Source: Bacillus sp. A301a_S52 (lineage in GTDB: Bacteria; Bacillota; Bacilli; Bacillales; Salisediminibacteriaceae). From it: 64,000 nucleotides of DNA. A program made the position numbers and the translations under genes. The first letter of the stretch is position 1; each line of letters begins with the position of its first letter. The stretch lies in contig JABXYP010000001.1 of assembly GCA_024701455.1 (NCBI GenBank), forward strand, positions 3,104,001 through 3,168,000, in the 5' to 3' direction. Positions 8,906-17,413 of the stretch are shown piece after piece. Below the pieces are notes generated by a model. It saw only the letters and a program-made list of their open reading frames with translations. It searched no databases and was not told the DNA's origin.

Positions 8906-9802
8906 TTATCCTTTAATTCCCCCAATCATGACGCCTTGAACGAAGTATTTTTGCACAAACGGGTAGACGATGAGAAGTGGCAAACTCCCGACGATAATGA
9001 CACCGTATTTAATCAAATCAGCAATTCGTTGTTGGGCAGCCACCGATTCAAGATCGCTCACCATCGTAGCCGCGGCTTCATTTTGGATTAAAATGTTTCG
9101 CAAAATGAGCTGTAGTGGATACAGACTTTCATCGTTCAAATAGATGAGAGCATCGAAGTACGAATTCCAATGTCCAACCGCATAAAACAGAACCATGACG
9201 GCAATAATGGGCTTCGACAAAGGCAGAACAATCTTCGTAAAAAACTTCGTATTGGAGCAACCATCAACCTTCGCGGCCTCCAGCATTTCTTGTGGAATCG
9301 TCGCCTGAAAAAACGTCCTTGCGACGATAATGTTCCAAATGGCCACCGCCTTCGGAATGATCATCGCCCACATCGTGTTGACCATCCCTAGGTTTTGGAC
9401 AAGCAAATAGGTCGGAATCAATCCACCTGAGAAAAACATCGTAAACACGAACATCATCATGAAAAACGTGCGACCGTAAAAGTCTTTTCGTGACAAGGCA
9501 TAGGCTGCCGTTAATGTCAGGCTGACATTGAGAGCCGTACCGAGTACCGTGTAAATGATCGTATTTTTATAACCGGTCCATATTTTCCCATCTTGAAAAA
9601 TACGTGAGTACCCTTCGAACGTAATTTCCACTGGATAAAGCCACACATCTCCGGCAAAAATGCGATCCGGATTACTGATAGAGGCAATGACGATGAAATA
9701 GAGCGGGTATAGAACCGCAAGCAACATGAGCGTTAAAAGCGTCATGTTGATCACATCAAACAGTTTATCTTCCTTTGATCGTCTAATTGTGGACAAGCTC
9801 AT
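8906..9802 (-). CDS. Carbohydrate ABC transporter permease (LplC/YtcP-like)
   Basis: Starting at ATG 9802 (AAAGGAGG 10 nt upstream) gives 298 residues; an in-frame GTG at 9832 would overlap the preceding permease and has no better ribosome site. Six transmembrane segments are visible. The EAA loop that contacts the ATPase is present as EMLEAAKVDGCSNTKFF. The C-terminus GVMIGGIKG is typical of LplC/YtcP permeases. It pairs with the permease encoded immediately upstream. No ATPase gene occurs in the locus, so the importer probably relies on a shared MsmX-type ATPase encoded elsewhere. Confidence 0.92.
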   Translation of the reverse strand: MSLSTIRRSKEDKLFDVINMTLLTLMLLAVLYPLYFIVIASISNPDRIFAGDVWLYPVEITFEGYSRIFQDGKIWTGYKNTIIYTVLGTALNVSLTLTAAYALSRKDFYGRTFFMMMFVFTMFFSGGLIPTYLLVQNLGMVNTMWAMIIPKAVAIWNIIVARTFFQATIPQEMLEAAKVDGCSNTKFFTKIVLPLSKPIIAVMVLFYAVGHWNSYFDALIYLNDESLYPLQLILRNILIQNEAAATMVSDLESVAAQQRIADLIKYGVIIVGSLPLLIVYPFVQKYFVQGVMIGGIKG

Positions 9803-9818
9803 CTTTTTCCATCCTCCT

Positions 9819-10814
9819 TTACCATAAGCCACTACCTGAAAGACGTTTAGCGACCCGATTGACGTACCATAGCAGGAAGAGATTGATCATTGCATTGAAT
9901 AGACCGACAGCAGCGGCAAAGCTATACTGTGCTTGCTGAAGACCGACCTTATAAACATAGGTTGGGATGATTTCAGATGCATTTTGATTTAATGGTGTCT
10001 GCAGCAAGTACGCTTTTTCAAATCCGATATTCATGATGTTTCCAACAGATAGGACGAGCAAGATCACCGCAATCGGGAGGATCGCCGGTATATCGACGTG
10101 AAGAATCCGTTGGAACTTGTTTGCACCGTCCATTATCGCGGCCTCATGAATCTCAGGATTTACCGCTGCAAGGGCAGCTAAGTAAATAATCGCGGCCCAG
10201 CCTGTTTCCTGCCAAAGGCTTGAACCAACGTAGAGCGGTTTAAACCACGATGCCTCTGCTAAAAAGCTAATCGGTTCCATGCCTACTAGCATTAAAAGGT
10301 TGTTGACTAATCCGTTATTCGAGAAAAATACGTAGGCCATCCCAACTAACACAACGACTGAGATGAAATGTGGCGCATAAATGACGGTTTGGACAAACTT
10401 TTTATACCGTTTAAATACCAATTGATTCAGCATTAATGCAACAATGATTGGAGTCGGAAAGGTTAGAATTAATTGCAACGCGCTTAAGGAAAATGTGTTA
10501 TACATGAGGTCCCAAAATTGATACGACTCGAAAAAGCGGATAAAATGTTCAAACCCTACCCACGGACTCCTGGTAATCCCTAGGCCCGGGGAGTAGTCAC
10601 GAAAGGCAATTTGTACGCCGTACATCGGAATATAGTGAAAGACAATAAAATAAACTAGCGTAGGCAACAGGAACAAATAGAGCTCCCAATTTTGTTTGAT
10701 TTGTTTCCAGCGCTTTCTTCTCTGTCGTCTTTTTAGCTTAGGGTTGGTCACTGGATGTGAAGGAACTTGTGACGGCTGCTGCGAGAAGGTTTGTTTCTTT
10801 GCTGCTGGCCCCAT
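9819..10814 (-). CDS. Carbohydrate ABC transporter permease (LplB/YtcP partner)
   Basis: 331 residues with ATG at 10814 behind AAAGGAGGG. After a hydrophilic, Lys/Arg-rich N-terminus of about 45 residues come six membrane segments, beginning with LYLFLLPTLVYFIVFHYIPM, and an EAA loop (EIHEAAIMDGANKFQRI). The ending NRVAKRLSGSGLW is characteristic of LplB-type permeases. It is the first transport gene after the cytoplasmic GH32 gene and forms the heterodimeric channel with the next gene. Substrate is inferred from the flanking GH32 genes. Confidence 0.92.
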   Translation of the reverse strand: MGPAAKKQTFSQQPSQVPSHPVTNPKLKRRQRRKRWKQIKQNWELYLFLLPTLVYFIVFHYIPMYGVQIAFRDYSPGLGITRSPWVGFEHFIRFFESYQFWDLMYNTFSLSALQLILTFPTPIIVALMLNQLVFKRYKKFVQTVIYAPHFISVVVLVGMAYVFFSNNGLVNNLLMLVGMEPISFLAEASWFKPLYVGSSLWQETGWAAIIYLAALAAVNPEIHEAAIMDGANKFQRILHVDIPAILPIAVILLVLSVGNIMNIGFEKAYLLQTPLNQNASEIIPTYVYKVGLQQAQYSFAAAVGLFNAMINLFLLWYVNRVAKRLSGSGLW

Positions 10815-10847
10815 GGCGCCTTCCCTCCTTTTTTCTTCAAATTCTCA

Positions 10848-10878
10848 AATAAGCGCTTTGATTTAAACGTTTTACCCC
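10848..10878 (-). promoter_or_regulatory. Candidate operator or cre-like element between GH32 and permease genes
   Basis: The gap contains AAGCGCTTTGATTTAAACGT, which combines a near-cre AAGCGCTTT core with a TTTAAACGTTTTA stretch similar to half of the proposed LacI operator. It could give the transport genes their own regulated promoter or slow transcription inside the operon. The match is partial. Confidence 0.3.
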
Positions 10879-10889
10879 TTCACTTTCAC

Positions 10890-12386
10890 TTAAGCCCAGG
10901 TGCTCTGCAACGCATAAAGCTCTAAAGATACTAATCTCACCCCTCCTCCTTTTACATAAAACTCCATATCATTGCTATCATCTTCTGGGAAAATCAAATC
11001 GGTTATGACCACTTTGCCATCGTCAAAAAAAAGCTCAACAGAAGATTTATCAACAAAGATGTGGAACGTCACACGGTCTGTTTCTCCTTTCACCTGTACT
11101 GAATGCCGACCTTTAAATACGTGATGGAACTCGCTCTCACCCGAATGTTCACGATCGACAAACACTTGCTGATTGTTCGTCCGATAACCGATAATAGTTC
11201 CCTGATCATGAGCGGAAGATTTCCTCACGTTAAAGCCAAATTCTGAGGCGGTGAGATTTTCAACTGTTGCGACAATTTCAAATACATTTTCCGCTTGGTT
11301 GGCTAGCACATTCACCGTTTTATCCACCATCTCATTTTCTATCACGAGCTTGCTCTGACGGAGGGTACGCAATTCGGCAATCGGCCTTTGCATCAATGTA
11401 ATGTCTCCATTAGCCATTTGACTAAGCTTCACTTCACGAGGAATCGACATTGCGCTTCGCCATGGGTTTGTCGGCAATTCATTGGCATATGTCCAATCGC
11501 TCATCCACGCGAGCCATATTCGCCTTCCGTCCGCACTTGGTAGATCGGAAAACGACTGGGCTGCGTAAAAATCCCGCCCGTAATCGACCCATAACGTTTC
11601 AGATGGCGGACGATCATTGGTAAAGGCCCCCCCGTCGAACTCGCCGATAAAATATTGACCACCGGAACCTCCTGCAATCGCACCAGCCCCTAAATCCACT
11701 TGGAGCACCCATTTTTTCTTCTCATGATTCTTGTCTACTGGAAGTGGAAAAAGGTCTGGGCATTCCCACACACCACCATGGGCACCGTCTGTACTGCCAA
11801 ATTCGCTCAAGAAATCCCACTGTATAAGATTTTTCGAACCGTACAACATCACTTTTTGACCTGCCGCTACCACCATGACCCACTTGTTCGTGTCATCATG
11901 CCAAAACACTTTCGGGTCGCGAAAATCCTTTTCTTCTCCATTGGTGAGCACCGGATTGCCGTCATACTTCTGCCATGTTCGGCCTTTATCCCTGCTATAT
12001 GCAAGACTTTGAGATTGTACCCCAAGTTGTTCATCGTGATGTGTAAAAATGGCGACAAGTCCCTCGCTACCAGCGAACAGTCCTGATGTATTCTCCCAGT
12101 CCACCACAACACTTCCTGAAAAAATCATTCCATACTCATCGGGCTCCAAGGCAATCGGTAAGTGCTCCCACCTCAGCAGATCGTTGCTCACAGCATGGCC
12201 CCAGTGCATCGGTCCCCATTTCCGTCCCTTCGGATGGTGCTGGTAAAACAAATGATACTCGCCCTCATAATAAACGAGCCCATTTGGGTCATTCATCCAA
12301 TTCTCCTCTGGCGTAAAATGAAATTGCGGTCGGTACTTTTCCGTATAATCACTCACTCTATCTGTCGTTTTTTTTACATTTGGCAC
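10890..12386 (-). CDS. Cytoplasmic GH32 fructan/sucrose hydrolase
   Basis: An in-frame GTG at 12395 sits directly on the GAGGA motif, so GTG at 12386, 8 nt from it, is the better start (498 residues). There is no signal peptide. All three GH32 catalytic motifs are intact: WMNDPNG near residue 30 (nucleophile Asp), FRDPKVFW near 150 and VWECPDLF near 205 (acid/base Glu), followed by the C-terminal beta-sandwich. It is close to the N-terminal GH32 domain of the secreted protein and to SacC/SacA-type enzymes. As first gene after the regulator and before the importer, it probably hydrolyses imported fructo-oligosaccharides or sucrose to free fructose. Whether phosphorylated substrates are used cannot be told. 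Confidence 0.93.
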   Translation of the reverse strand: MPNVKKTTDRVSDYTEKYRPQFHFTPEENWMNDPNGLVYYEGEYHLFYQHHPKGRKWGPMHWGHAVSNDLLRWEHLPIALEPDEYGMIFSGSVVVDWENTSGLFAGSEGLVAIFTHHDEQLGVQSQSLAYSRDKGRTWQKYDGNPVLTNGEEKDFRDPKVFWHDDTNKWVMVVAAGQKVMLYGSKNLIQWDFLSEFGSTDGAHGGVWECPDLFPLPVDKNHEKKKWVLQVDLGAGAIAGGSGGQYFIGEFDGGAFTNDRPPSETLWVDYGRDFYAAQSFSDLPSADGRRIWLAWMSDWTYANELPTNPWRSAMSIPREVKLSQMANGDITLMQRPIAELRTLRQSKLVIENEMVDKTVNVLANQAENVFEIVATVENLTASEFGFNVRKSSAHDQGTIIGYRTNNQQVFVDREHSGESEFHHVFKGRHSVQVKGETDRVTFHIFVDKSSVELFFDDGKVVITDLIFPEDDSNDMEFYVKGGGVRLVSLELYALQSTWA

Positions 12387-12425
12387 AGTTCCCACTCCTC
12401 ACACTTCTTTTAATTGGTCTATCAA

Positions 12426-12587
12426 TTAAGAAATCTCCACGCAGCATTCAACTTCTCCCTTCGTTACGATTAAAAGCTTGATCAATCCTATCAACATGGA
12501 TTTAGCGGCAGCAAGTTCATCCTCATCTCTTTTACGTAAACGATTACGTAATCGTTTACGTAATGCGCATAGGAGATCGCTCTCCAT
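12426..12587 (-). CDS. Possible 53-residue ORF translationally coupled to the LacI gene
   Basis: ATG at 12587 overlaps the LacI stop codon by one base (TAATG), the arrangement of translational coupling. The frame runs 53 codons: MESDLLCAL, a run of Arg/Lys/Leu (KRLRNRLRKR), DEDE, then hydrophobic residues and CC near the end. The basic run is encoded by the 32-bp palindrome described separately, so the frame may simply be open by chance across an operator. It resembles no family I know. Conservation in relatives would decide. Confidence 0.28.
   Translation of the reverse strand: MESDLLCALRKRLRNRLRKRDEDELAAAKSMLIGLIKLLIVTKGEVECCVEIS
12532..12563. promoter_or_regulatory. 32-bp perfect palindrome, probable double LacI operator
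   Basis: The stretch is a perfect inverted repeat centred between 12547 and 12548. It can be read as two overlapping 16-bp sites of the form ACGTAAWCGWTTACGT, each with the central CG typical of LacI-family operators, sharing the middle ACGT. It lies about 150 bp upstream of the GH32 start, just after the regulator gene, and its core recurs upstream of the regulator itself (13627-13644). Repression of the fructan operon is the simplest role. Confidence 0.7.
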
Positions 12588-13582
12588 TACACAGAGTCTC
12601 GTGAAATCAATTGAGTCGGCAATAAGATCGACTTTTTATCTGATCGCCCTTTTTCGATCCGTTCTAGTAAAACATGAACCGCTTTTTCTCCAATTTCATA
12701 GGATGGTTGTTCAACGACGGATAAGGGTGGGTTCGTGATCTTCATCCAATCATAATTATCGAAACCGATGATAGCGATTTGTTCTGGGATTTTGATTTGT
12801 TGTTCATTGATGTATCGCAAAACCCCCATCGTCATCACATTATTAGACACAAACAAAGCCCTGACCTGCTCCTCTATGATTAATTTCTTTGCTAAGTTGT
12901 ATCCTTCTTGAAAATTAGGGTGACTTTCTTGGATTAAAGATGGTTTCACCTCCAAACGATAGCGTTCGTGCGCTTCTTTATATCCTCGTAAGCGTTCATC
13001 ACTGGTCGTGATCCCTAGATAACCTGAAATAAACCCAATTCGCTCGTAACCTTTCATAATGAGTGTTTCAATCGCTTGGAACGTCCCTTGATACCCATCA
13101 GCCATTACTAAATCACCGTCGTAGCCCTGCGGTTTCCGGTCGATAAAGATGACAGGATAATCTCCGGAAAAGACACCGTCATACTGAGAAATGTCCAAAG
13201 CCGTTGGGGCAATGATGAGCCCGTCAATTAACTGGGTGTTAAAAAGTTTAATTTGCTCAAGCTCCGTATGCAGGTCTTCATGGGAATTCCCTAAAATAAG
13301 GTTATAGCCTTTTTGCTTCACAATCGTTTCAATCCCATTTGCGATTGACATAAAAAAGAAGTTTGACGTGTCCATATGCATCATTGGCACGATCAGCCCG
13401 ATCGTCATGGACTTCCGACTACGCAAGCTTTTTGCCACTAAGTTTGGCTTATAATCTAGCTCCTTCATCGCTTGAAAGACTTTCACCTTCGTAGATTCTG
13501 ATACAAACCTCGTTTCATTAATCACATGAGACACGGTTGCGGTTGACACATTTGCTTTTTTTGCCACATCTTTAATACTCAC
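12587..13582 (-). CDS. LacI-family transcriptional regulator of the fructan locus
   Basis: 331 residues, GTG start at 13582 behind AAAGGAG. The N-terminus is a LacI helix-turn-helix (IKDVAKKANVSTATVSHVIN, residues 3-22) with the hinge helix around YKPNLVAKSLRS, followed by a periplasmic-binding-like effector domain that begins MTIGLIVPMMH. It is the first gene of the fructan locus and is read toward the GH32/transport genes. Candidate operators lie both upstream of it and between it and the GH32 gene, so autoregulation and repression of the operon are likely. The inducer, perhaps a fructose-containing oligosaccharide, is inferred from context only. Confidence 0.92.
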   Translation of the reverse strand: MSIKDVAKKANVSTATVSHVINETRFVSESTKVKVFQAMKELDYKPNLVAKSLRSRKSMTIGLIVPMMHMDTSNFFFMSIANGIETIVKQKGYNLILGNSHEDLHTELEQIKLFNTQLIDGLIIAPTALDISQYDGVFSGDYPVIFIDRKPQGYDGDLVMADGYQGTFQAIETLIMKGYERIGFISGYLGITTSDERLRGYKEAHERYRLEVKPSLIQESHPNFQEGYNLAKKLIIEEQVRALFVSNNVMTMGVLRYINEQQIKIPEQIAIIGFDNYDWMKITNPPLSVVEQPSYEIGEKAVHVLLERIEKGRSDKKSILLPTQLISRDSV

Positions 13583-13597
13583 TATAAGCTCTCCTTT

Positions 13598-13612
13598 TTA
13601 AAGCGCTTTCAT
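13598..13612 (-). promoter_or_regulatory. cre-like site upstream of the LacI gene
   Basis: The minus strand reads ATGAAAGCGCTTTAA, one mismatch from the CcpA cre consensus. It lies 16-30 nt upstream of the GTG start, overlapping the expected 5' untranslated region, a position suited to CcpA roadblock or promoter occlusion. The same variant occurs upstream of etfB. Confidence 0.6.
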
Positions 13613-13626
13613 TATTGTTTTAAAAG

Positions 13627-13644
13627 ATACGTAATCGTTTAAAT
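13627..13644 (-). promoter_or_regulatory. LacI operator candidate upstream of the regulator gene
   Basis: ATACGTAATCGTTTAAAT on the plus strand matches 13 of 16 positions of the ACGTAAWCGWTTACGT site found twice in the 32-bp palindrome at 12532. It lies about 45 bp upstream of the regulator start, as expected for autoregulation. Confidence 0.6.
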
Positions 13645-13829
13645 GCAGATTATCATATTATGAAATTACTGTCAATCACACAAATTGAGAAGGTGGCATA
13701 TGGTCTGGGCAAAATTAAAATCTTTAAAGATTAAATTTTTTTTCATGTATTTATGTTTTTCAACAATCGTTTAGTTAACTTTATATTTGAAAATGATAAC
13801 CGGCTTCCATTTTAAGAAGCCGGCTCACA

Positions 13830-14054
13830 TTAGATTTTCAGTTCGCCTAGTCTAACTAACTCAATGACGGCTTGGGATCGCCCCTTTACCCCTAGCTTTT
13901 GCATTGTGTTGGAAATATGATTGCGAACTGTTTTTTCACTTATGAACAGTTGGGAAGCGATCTCTTTCGTAGTTTGATCTTGCACAAGTAGTTCAAATAC
14001 TTCCCTTTCACGCTTAGTCAACAGTGGTTTTGGCCTAAAATCATGCTCCTTCAT
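13830..14054 (-). CDS. gerE: Spore-coat transcription factor GerE
   Basis: 74 residues, the length of Bacillus GerE. Almost the whole protein is one LuxR-type helix-turn-helix domain: LLTKREREVFELLVQDQTTK, then EIASQLFISEKTVRNHISN and KLGVKGRSQAVIELVRLG. GerE is a stand-alone DNA-binding protein that activates and represses late mother-cell (sigma-K) genes for coat proteins. ATG at 14054 is preceded by AAAGGGTGAA. The position next to ysmA and sdhB matches B. subtilis. Confidence 0.96.
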   Translation of the reverse strand: MKEHDFRPKPLLTKREREVFELLVQDQTTKEIASQLFISEKTVRNHISNTMQKLGVKGRSQAVIELVRLGELKI

Positions 14055-14173
14055 ACATTCACCCTTTCTTGCATGGGCTGTTCTAAAATCGTTTAAGGCG
14101 AATATTTAGTCATGAGTATGATATGTGAAGGTACTTCTCACTGTGACAAGAAAAGGCGATAGTAACAGACTGT

Positions 14174-14635
14174 CTACACTGGTTTTGTTTGCCCCTTTTT
14201 TAAAAGGCTAAGCGTCTCATCATTCCACCCTTTTGATGCCCCTGTTCGTTTCGATATTTGGACGATCCGACCTCTTCCTGTCATGCATACGTGATTTTGT
14301 TCATTCAAAATAATGTAATGCAGCTCAACAGATGACGTGCCAATAGACATGACTTTGACGCCAATTCGTAAGGTCTCATCAAAAAATACTTGCTTAAAAT
14401 AATCGCATTGCAAATCTGCTGTTACAGGAATCAAGTCATCCGTTTTCATCCACAATGCCATCAAACCGACGACTTTTAAAAATTGAATCCGTGCGTGTTC
14501 AAAATAAACAAAAGCTTGCGTATTATTTAAATGTCCGAAAGCATCTGTTTCTGAAAAACGTACCTGTACCGGGAAGAAATAATTAAATTCTTTACACCAT
14601 GCCTCATAATCAGTTATATAGGTCGGCTTTTTCAT
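14174..14635 (-). CDS. ysmA: Acyl-CoA thioesterase (4HBT hot-dog fold, YsmA-like)
   Basis: 153 residues from ATG 14635 (GAGGAGG 8 nt upstream; an in-frame GTG is 3 nt earlier). The sequence VRFSETDAFGHLNNTQAFVY is the 4HBT hot-dog signature, with the conserved Asp/His pair of 4-hydroxybenzoyl-CoA-thioesterase-like enzymes. Members cleave acyl-CoA thioesters in the cytoplasm; the chain length preferred here is unknown. The gene has a FadR-type operator about 33 bp upstream, linking it to fatty-acid degradation. Confidence 0.88.
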   Translation of the reverse strand: MKKPTYITDYEAWCKEFNYFFPVQVRFSETDAFGHLNNTQAFVYFEHARIQFLKVVGLMALWMKTDDLIPVTADLQCDYFKQVFFDETLRIGVKVMSIGTSSVELHYIILNEQNHVCMTGRGRIVQISKRTGASKGWNDETLSLLKKGQTKPV

Positions 14636-14667
14636 CACATCGTCCTCCTCAAATTCTAATATATAAA

Positions 14668-14685
14668 TGAATGATCAGTCATTCA
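14668..14685. promoter_or_regulatory. FadR operator upstream of the thioesterase gene
   Basis: TGAATGATCAGTCATTCA is an 18-bp near-perfect palindrome and matches the known Bacillus FadR box (TGAATGA-N4-TCATTCA). The same pattern with a different four-base centre lies in front of fadR at 32557-32574. Fatty acyl-CoA would release FadR and induce the thioesterase. Confidence 0.82.
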
Positions 14686-14819
14686 TAATTAAAGGAAAGA
14701 GCCGCACTTGAATGAAGCGTCCATTCAAATACAAGCTTTCTCTATCTAAAAATTTAATAGAATGATATCGAAGAAGTCTTCGACTAGTAATTTAGTTAGC
14801 TTAGTGACTTCTAACCCAT

Positions 14820-14851
14820 GAAAGGAAAGAGATGCTATCATCCCTTTCCTT
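14820..14851 (-). terminator. Probable terminator of the sdhCAB operon
   Basis: On the minus strand, just after the sdhB stop, AAGGAAAG pairs with CTTTCCTT around a short ATGATAGCATC loop and is followed by TTTC. The U-run is short, so efficiency may be moderate. Confidence 0.55.
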
Positions 14852-14858
14852 GAGTCTG

Positions 14859-15623
14859 TTAAGCTGTATGGTCTGTCCCAAAGAAGTTCTTAAATGATTG
14901 TAACGTGGTCTCACGATTTAAAGCGGCGATCGATGTCGTTAATGGAATACCTTTCGGACAAGCTTCCACACAGTTTTGTGAATTTCCACAATTACTTAAT
15001 CCACCCTCGCCTTCCATTAATGTTTCAAGACGCTCTGCTTTTTGCATGGCTCCTGTAGGGTGGGTATTAAAGAGACGAACTTGAGATAATGCTGCTGGTC
15101 CAATAAATTCAGACTTACTGTTCACGTTCGGACAGGCTTGCAAGCATACACCGCATGTCATACATTTAGACAATTCATAAGCCCACTGCCTTTTAGCTTC
15201 AGGCATTCTTGGACCTGGGCCTAAATCATAAGTACCATCAATTGGAATCCACGCTTTCACACGTTTTAATGAATCAAACATTCTACTTCTATCTACTGTT
15301 AAATCCCGTAATACAGGGAATGTATGCATCGGCTCTAATTTAATCGGCTGCTCCAATTGGTCAATAAGAGCTGTACAGGATTGCCGAGGCTTGCCATTGA
15401 TTATCATTGAACAGGCCCCACACACCTCTTCAAGACAGCTCGCATCCCATGCAACTGCAGTCGTTTCTTCACCACTGGCATTCACAGGATTACGTCTAAT
15501 TTCCATTAACGCTGAGATAACATTCATATTCGGTCGGTAAGGAATCTTAAATTTCTCCTCATAGACATCACTGTTCTGATCTTTCTGACGTTTAATGACG
15601 AGTTCGATTGTTCTTTCACTCAT
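14859..15623 (-). CDS. sdhB: Succinate dehydrogenase/fumarate reductase iron-sulfur subunit
   Basis: 254 residues. The N-terminal 2Fe-2S ferredoxin domain carries CLEEVCGACSMIINGKPRQSC (Cys ligands near 64-86), and the C-terminal domain carries CMTCGVCLQACPNVN and CGNSQNCVEACPKGIP for the 4Fe-4S and 3Fe-4S clusters. It passes electrons from the flavoprotein to the membrane anchor and menaquinone. The start overlaps the sdhA stop (ATGA), indicating translational coupling. Last gene of sdhCAB. Confidence 0.97.
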   Translation of the reverse strand: MSERTIELVIKRQKDQNSDVYEEKFKIPYRPNMNVISALMEIRRNPVNASGEETTAVAWDASCLEEVCGACSMIINGKPRQSCTALIDQLEQPIKLEPMHTFPVLRDLTVDRSRMFDSLKRVKAWIPIDGTYDLGPGPRMPEAKRQWAYELSKCMTCGVCLQACPNVNSKSEFIGPAALSQVRLFNTHPTGAMQKAERLETLMEGEGGLSNCGNSQNCVEACPKGIPLTTSIAALNRETTLQSFKNFFGTDHTA

Positions 15624-17395
15624 GCTTTTTCACCCGCCTTCTTCTTAGAAGTATAGTCGCGCTTACGAGGCTTAATTAAAGAAACATCTACTTCTTCGTA
15701 TTCAAACTCAGGAGAATTTGTCTCCGGATTAAATTTAGCCTTCGTCGTTTTCAACCACTCTTCATCATTTCGTTCGGGGAAGTCTGGTTTATAGTGTGCT
15801 CCACGGCTTTCATTGCGATTGTATGCACCAATCGTAATCACTCGTGCTAAATTCATCATCGATTTTAATTGTCTAACGAATGCTGCACTCTGATTTGTCC
15901 ATTTAGCTGTATCATCAATGTTGATATTATGATAGCGTTCAAGCAGTTCAACAATCTTCTCGTCAGTTGCTTTAAGTTTATCATTTTCCCTTACAACCGT
16001 TACATTATCAGTCATCATGTTCCCTAATTCCTGATGCAATTTAAAAGCATTTTCAGTGCCTTGCATGTTCAAAATATCATCGAATTGCTGTTGGTCTTTA
16101 GCTACTTGATCAGTAAACACCTTTTCCGCTGTATCTTCCGATGTTTTTTCTAAACCTTGGATATATTCAGCTGCTTTAGGCCCTGCAACCATTCCTCCGT
16201 AAATGGATGATAGAAGTGAGTTAGCCCCAAGCCGGTTTGCACCGTGGATGGAATAATCCACTTCACCAGCAGCAAAAAGGCCAGGAATATTAGTCATTTG
16301 ATCATAATCAACCCATAGACCACCCATAGAATAATGAACGGCTGGGAAAATTTTCATTGGAACTTTTCGTGGATCATCCCCCATAAACTTTTCATAAATT
16401 TCCATAATGCCACCTAATTTTATGTCTAGCTCTTTCGGATCTTTGTGAGAAAGGTCGAGATAAACCATATTTTCACCATTAATTCCGCGCTTAAGATCTA
16501 CACAAACGTGGAAAATTTCCCTCGTGGCAATATCTCTTGGCACTAAGTTCCCATAAGCTGGATATTTTTCTTCAAGGAAATACCATGGCTTCCCATCTTC
16601 GTCATAGGTCCACACGCGCCCACCTTCACCTCGTGCTGATTCACTCATCAATCGGAGTTTGTCATCTCCAGGAATAGCTGTCGGATGGATTTGGATAAAT
16701 TCACCGTTAGCATAATATGCCCCTTGCTCATAAACAGCTGCGGCAGCATAGCCAGTATTTATCATAGAATTAGTCGACTTTCCAAAAATGATTCCTGGCC
16801 CACCAGTAGCTAAAATCACGGCATCAGCCTTGAAGGATTCAATTTCTGAAGAGTTGAGGTTTTGTGCGGTCATTCCTCGACATACACCATCTTCATCTAG
16901 GACAGCGTGTAAAAACTCCCAGCCTTCATATTTGGTTACGAGACCACTGACTTCATGCCTTCTTACTTGTTCATCTAGGGCATATAAGAGTTGTTGACCT
17001 GTAGTAGCTCCTGCAAAAGCAGTTCTATGGTGTTGAGTACCTCCAAAACGTCTAAGAGCCAATAATCCTTCTGCAGTTCTGTTAAACATAACTCCCATCC
17101 GGTCTAATAAATGAATTATCCCTGGTGCTGCATCACACATCGCTTTAACTGGAGGCTGATTTGCTAGGAAATCCCCTCCATAAACAGAATCATCAAAATG
17201 CTCCCAAGTGGAGTCACCTTCACCCATCGTATTTAAAGCCCCATTTATCCCACCTTGAGCACAGACGGAATGGGACCGTTTTACAGGTACGACTGAGAAT
17301 AAATCAACTTTCATTCCTGCTTCTGCTGCTTTAATCGTTGCCATCAAGCCGGCTAGTCCGCCTCCCACAACGATAATTTTCCCATTACTCATCAT
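15620..17395 (-). CDS. sdhA: Succinate dehydrogenase flavoprotein subunit
   Basis: About 591 residues from ATG 17395; a second ATG at 17392 and a GTG at 17401 are also in frame behind GAGGGAG. The FAD-binding motif IIVVGGGLAGLMATIKAAE lies at the N-terminus. HSVCAQGGINGA carries the histidine used for covalent FAD, and HPTAIPGDDKLR plus RGEGGRVW form the substrate site. It oxidises succinate to fumarate on the cytoplasmic face. Sequence is very close to B. subtilis SdhA over its length. Confidence 0.97.
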   Translation of the reverse strand: MMSNGKIIVVGGGLAGLMATIKAAEAGMKVDLFSVVPVKRSHSVCAQGGINGALNTMGEGDSTWEHFDDSVYGGDFLANQPPVKAMCDAAPGIIHLLDRMGVMFNRTAEGLLALRRFGGTQHHRTAFAGATTGQQLLYALDEQVRRHEVSGLVTKYEGWEFLHAVLDEDGVCRGMTAQNLNSSEIESFKADAVILATGGPGIIFGKSTNSMINTGYAAAAVYEQGAYYANGEFIQIHPTAIPGDDKLRLMSESARGEGGRVWTYDEDGKPWYFLEEKYPAYGNLVPRDIATREIFHVCVDLKRGINGENMVYLDLSHKDPKELDIKLGGIMEIYEKFMGDDPRKVPMKIFPAVHYSMGGLWVDYDQMTNIPGLFAAGEVDYSIHGANRLGANSLLSSIYGGMVAGPKAAEYIQGLEKTSEDTAEKVFTDQVAKDQQQFDDILNMQGTENAFKLHQELGNMMTDNVTVVRENDKLKATDEKIVELLERYHNINIDDTAKWTNQSAAFVRQLKSMMNLARVITIGAYNRNESRGAHYKPDFPERNDEEWLKTTKAKFNPETNSPEFEYEEVDVSLIKPRKRDYTSKKKAGEKA

Positions 17396-17413
17396 TAACA
17401 CTCCCTCTTTTTA

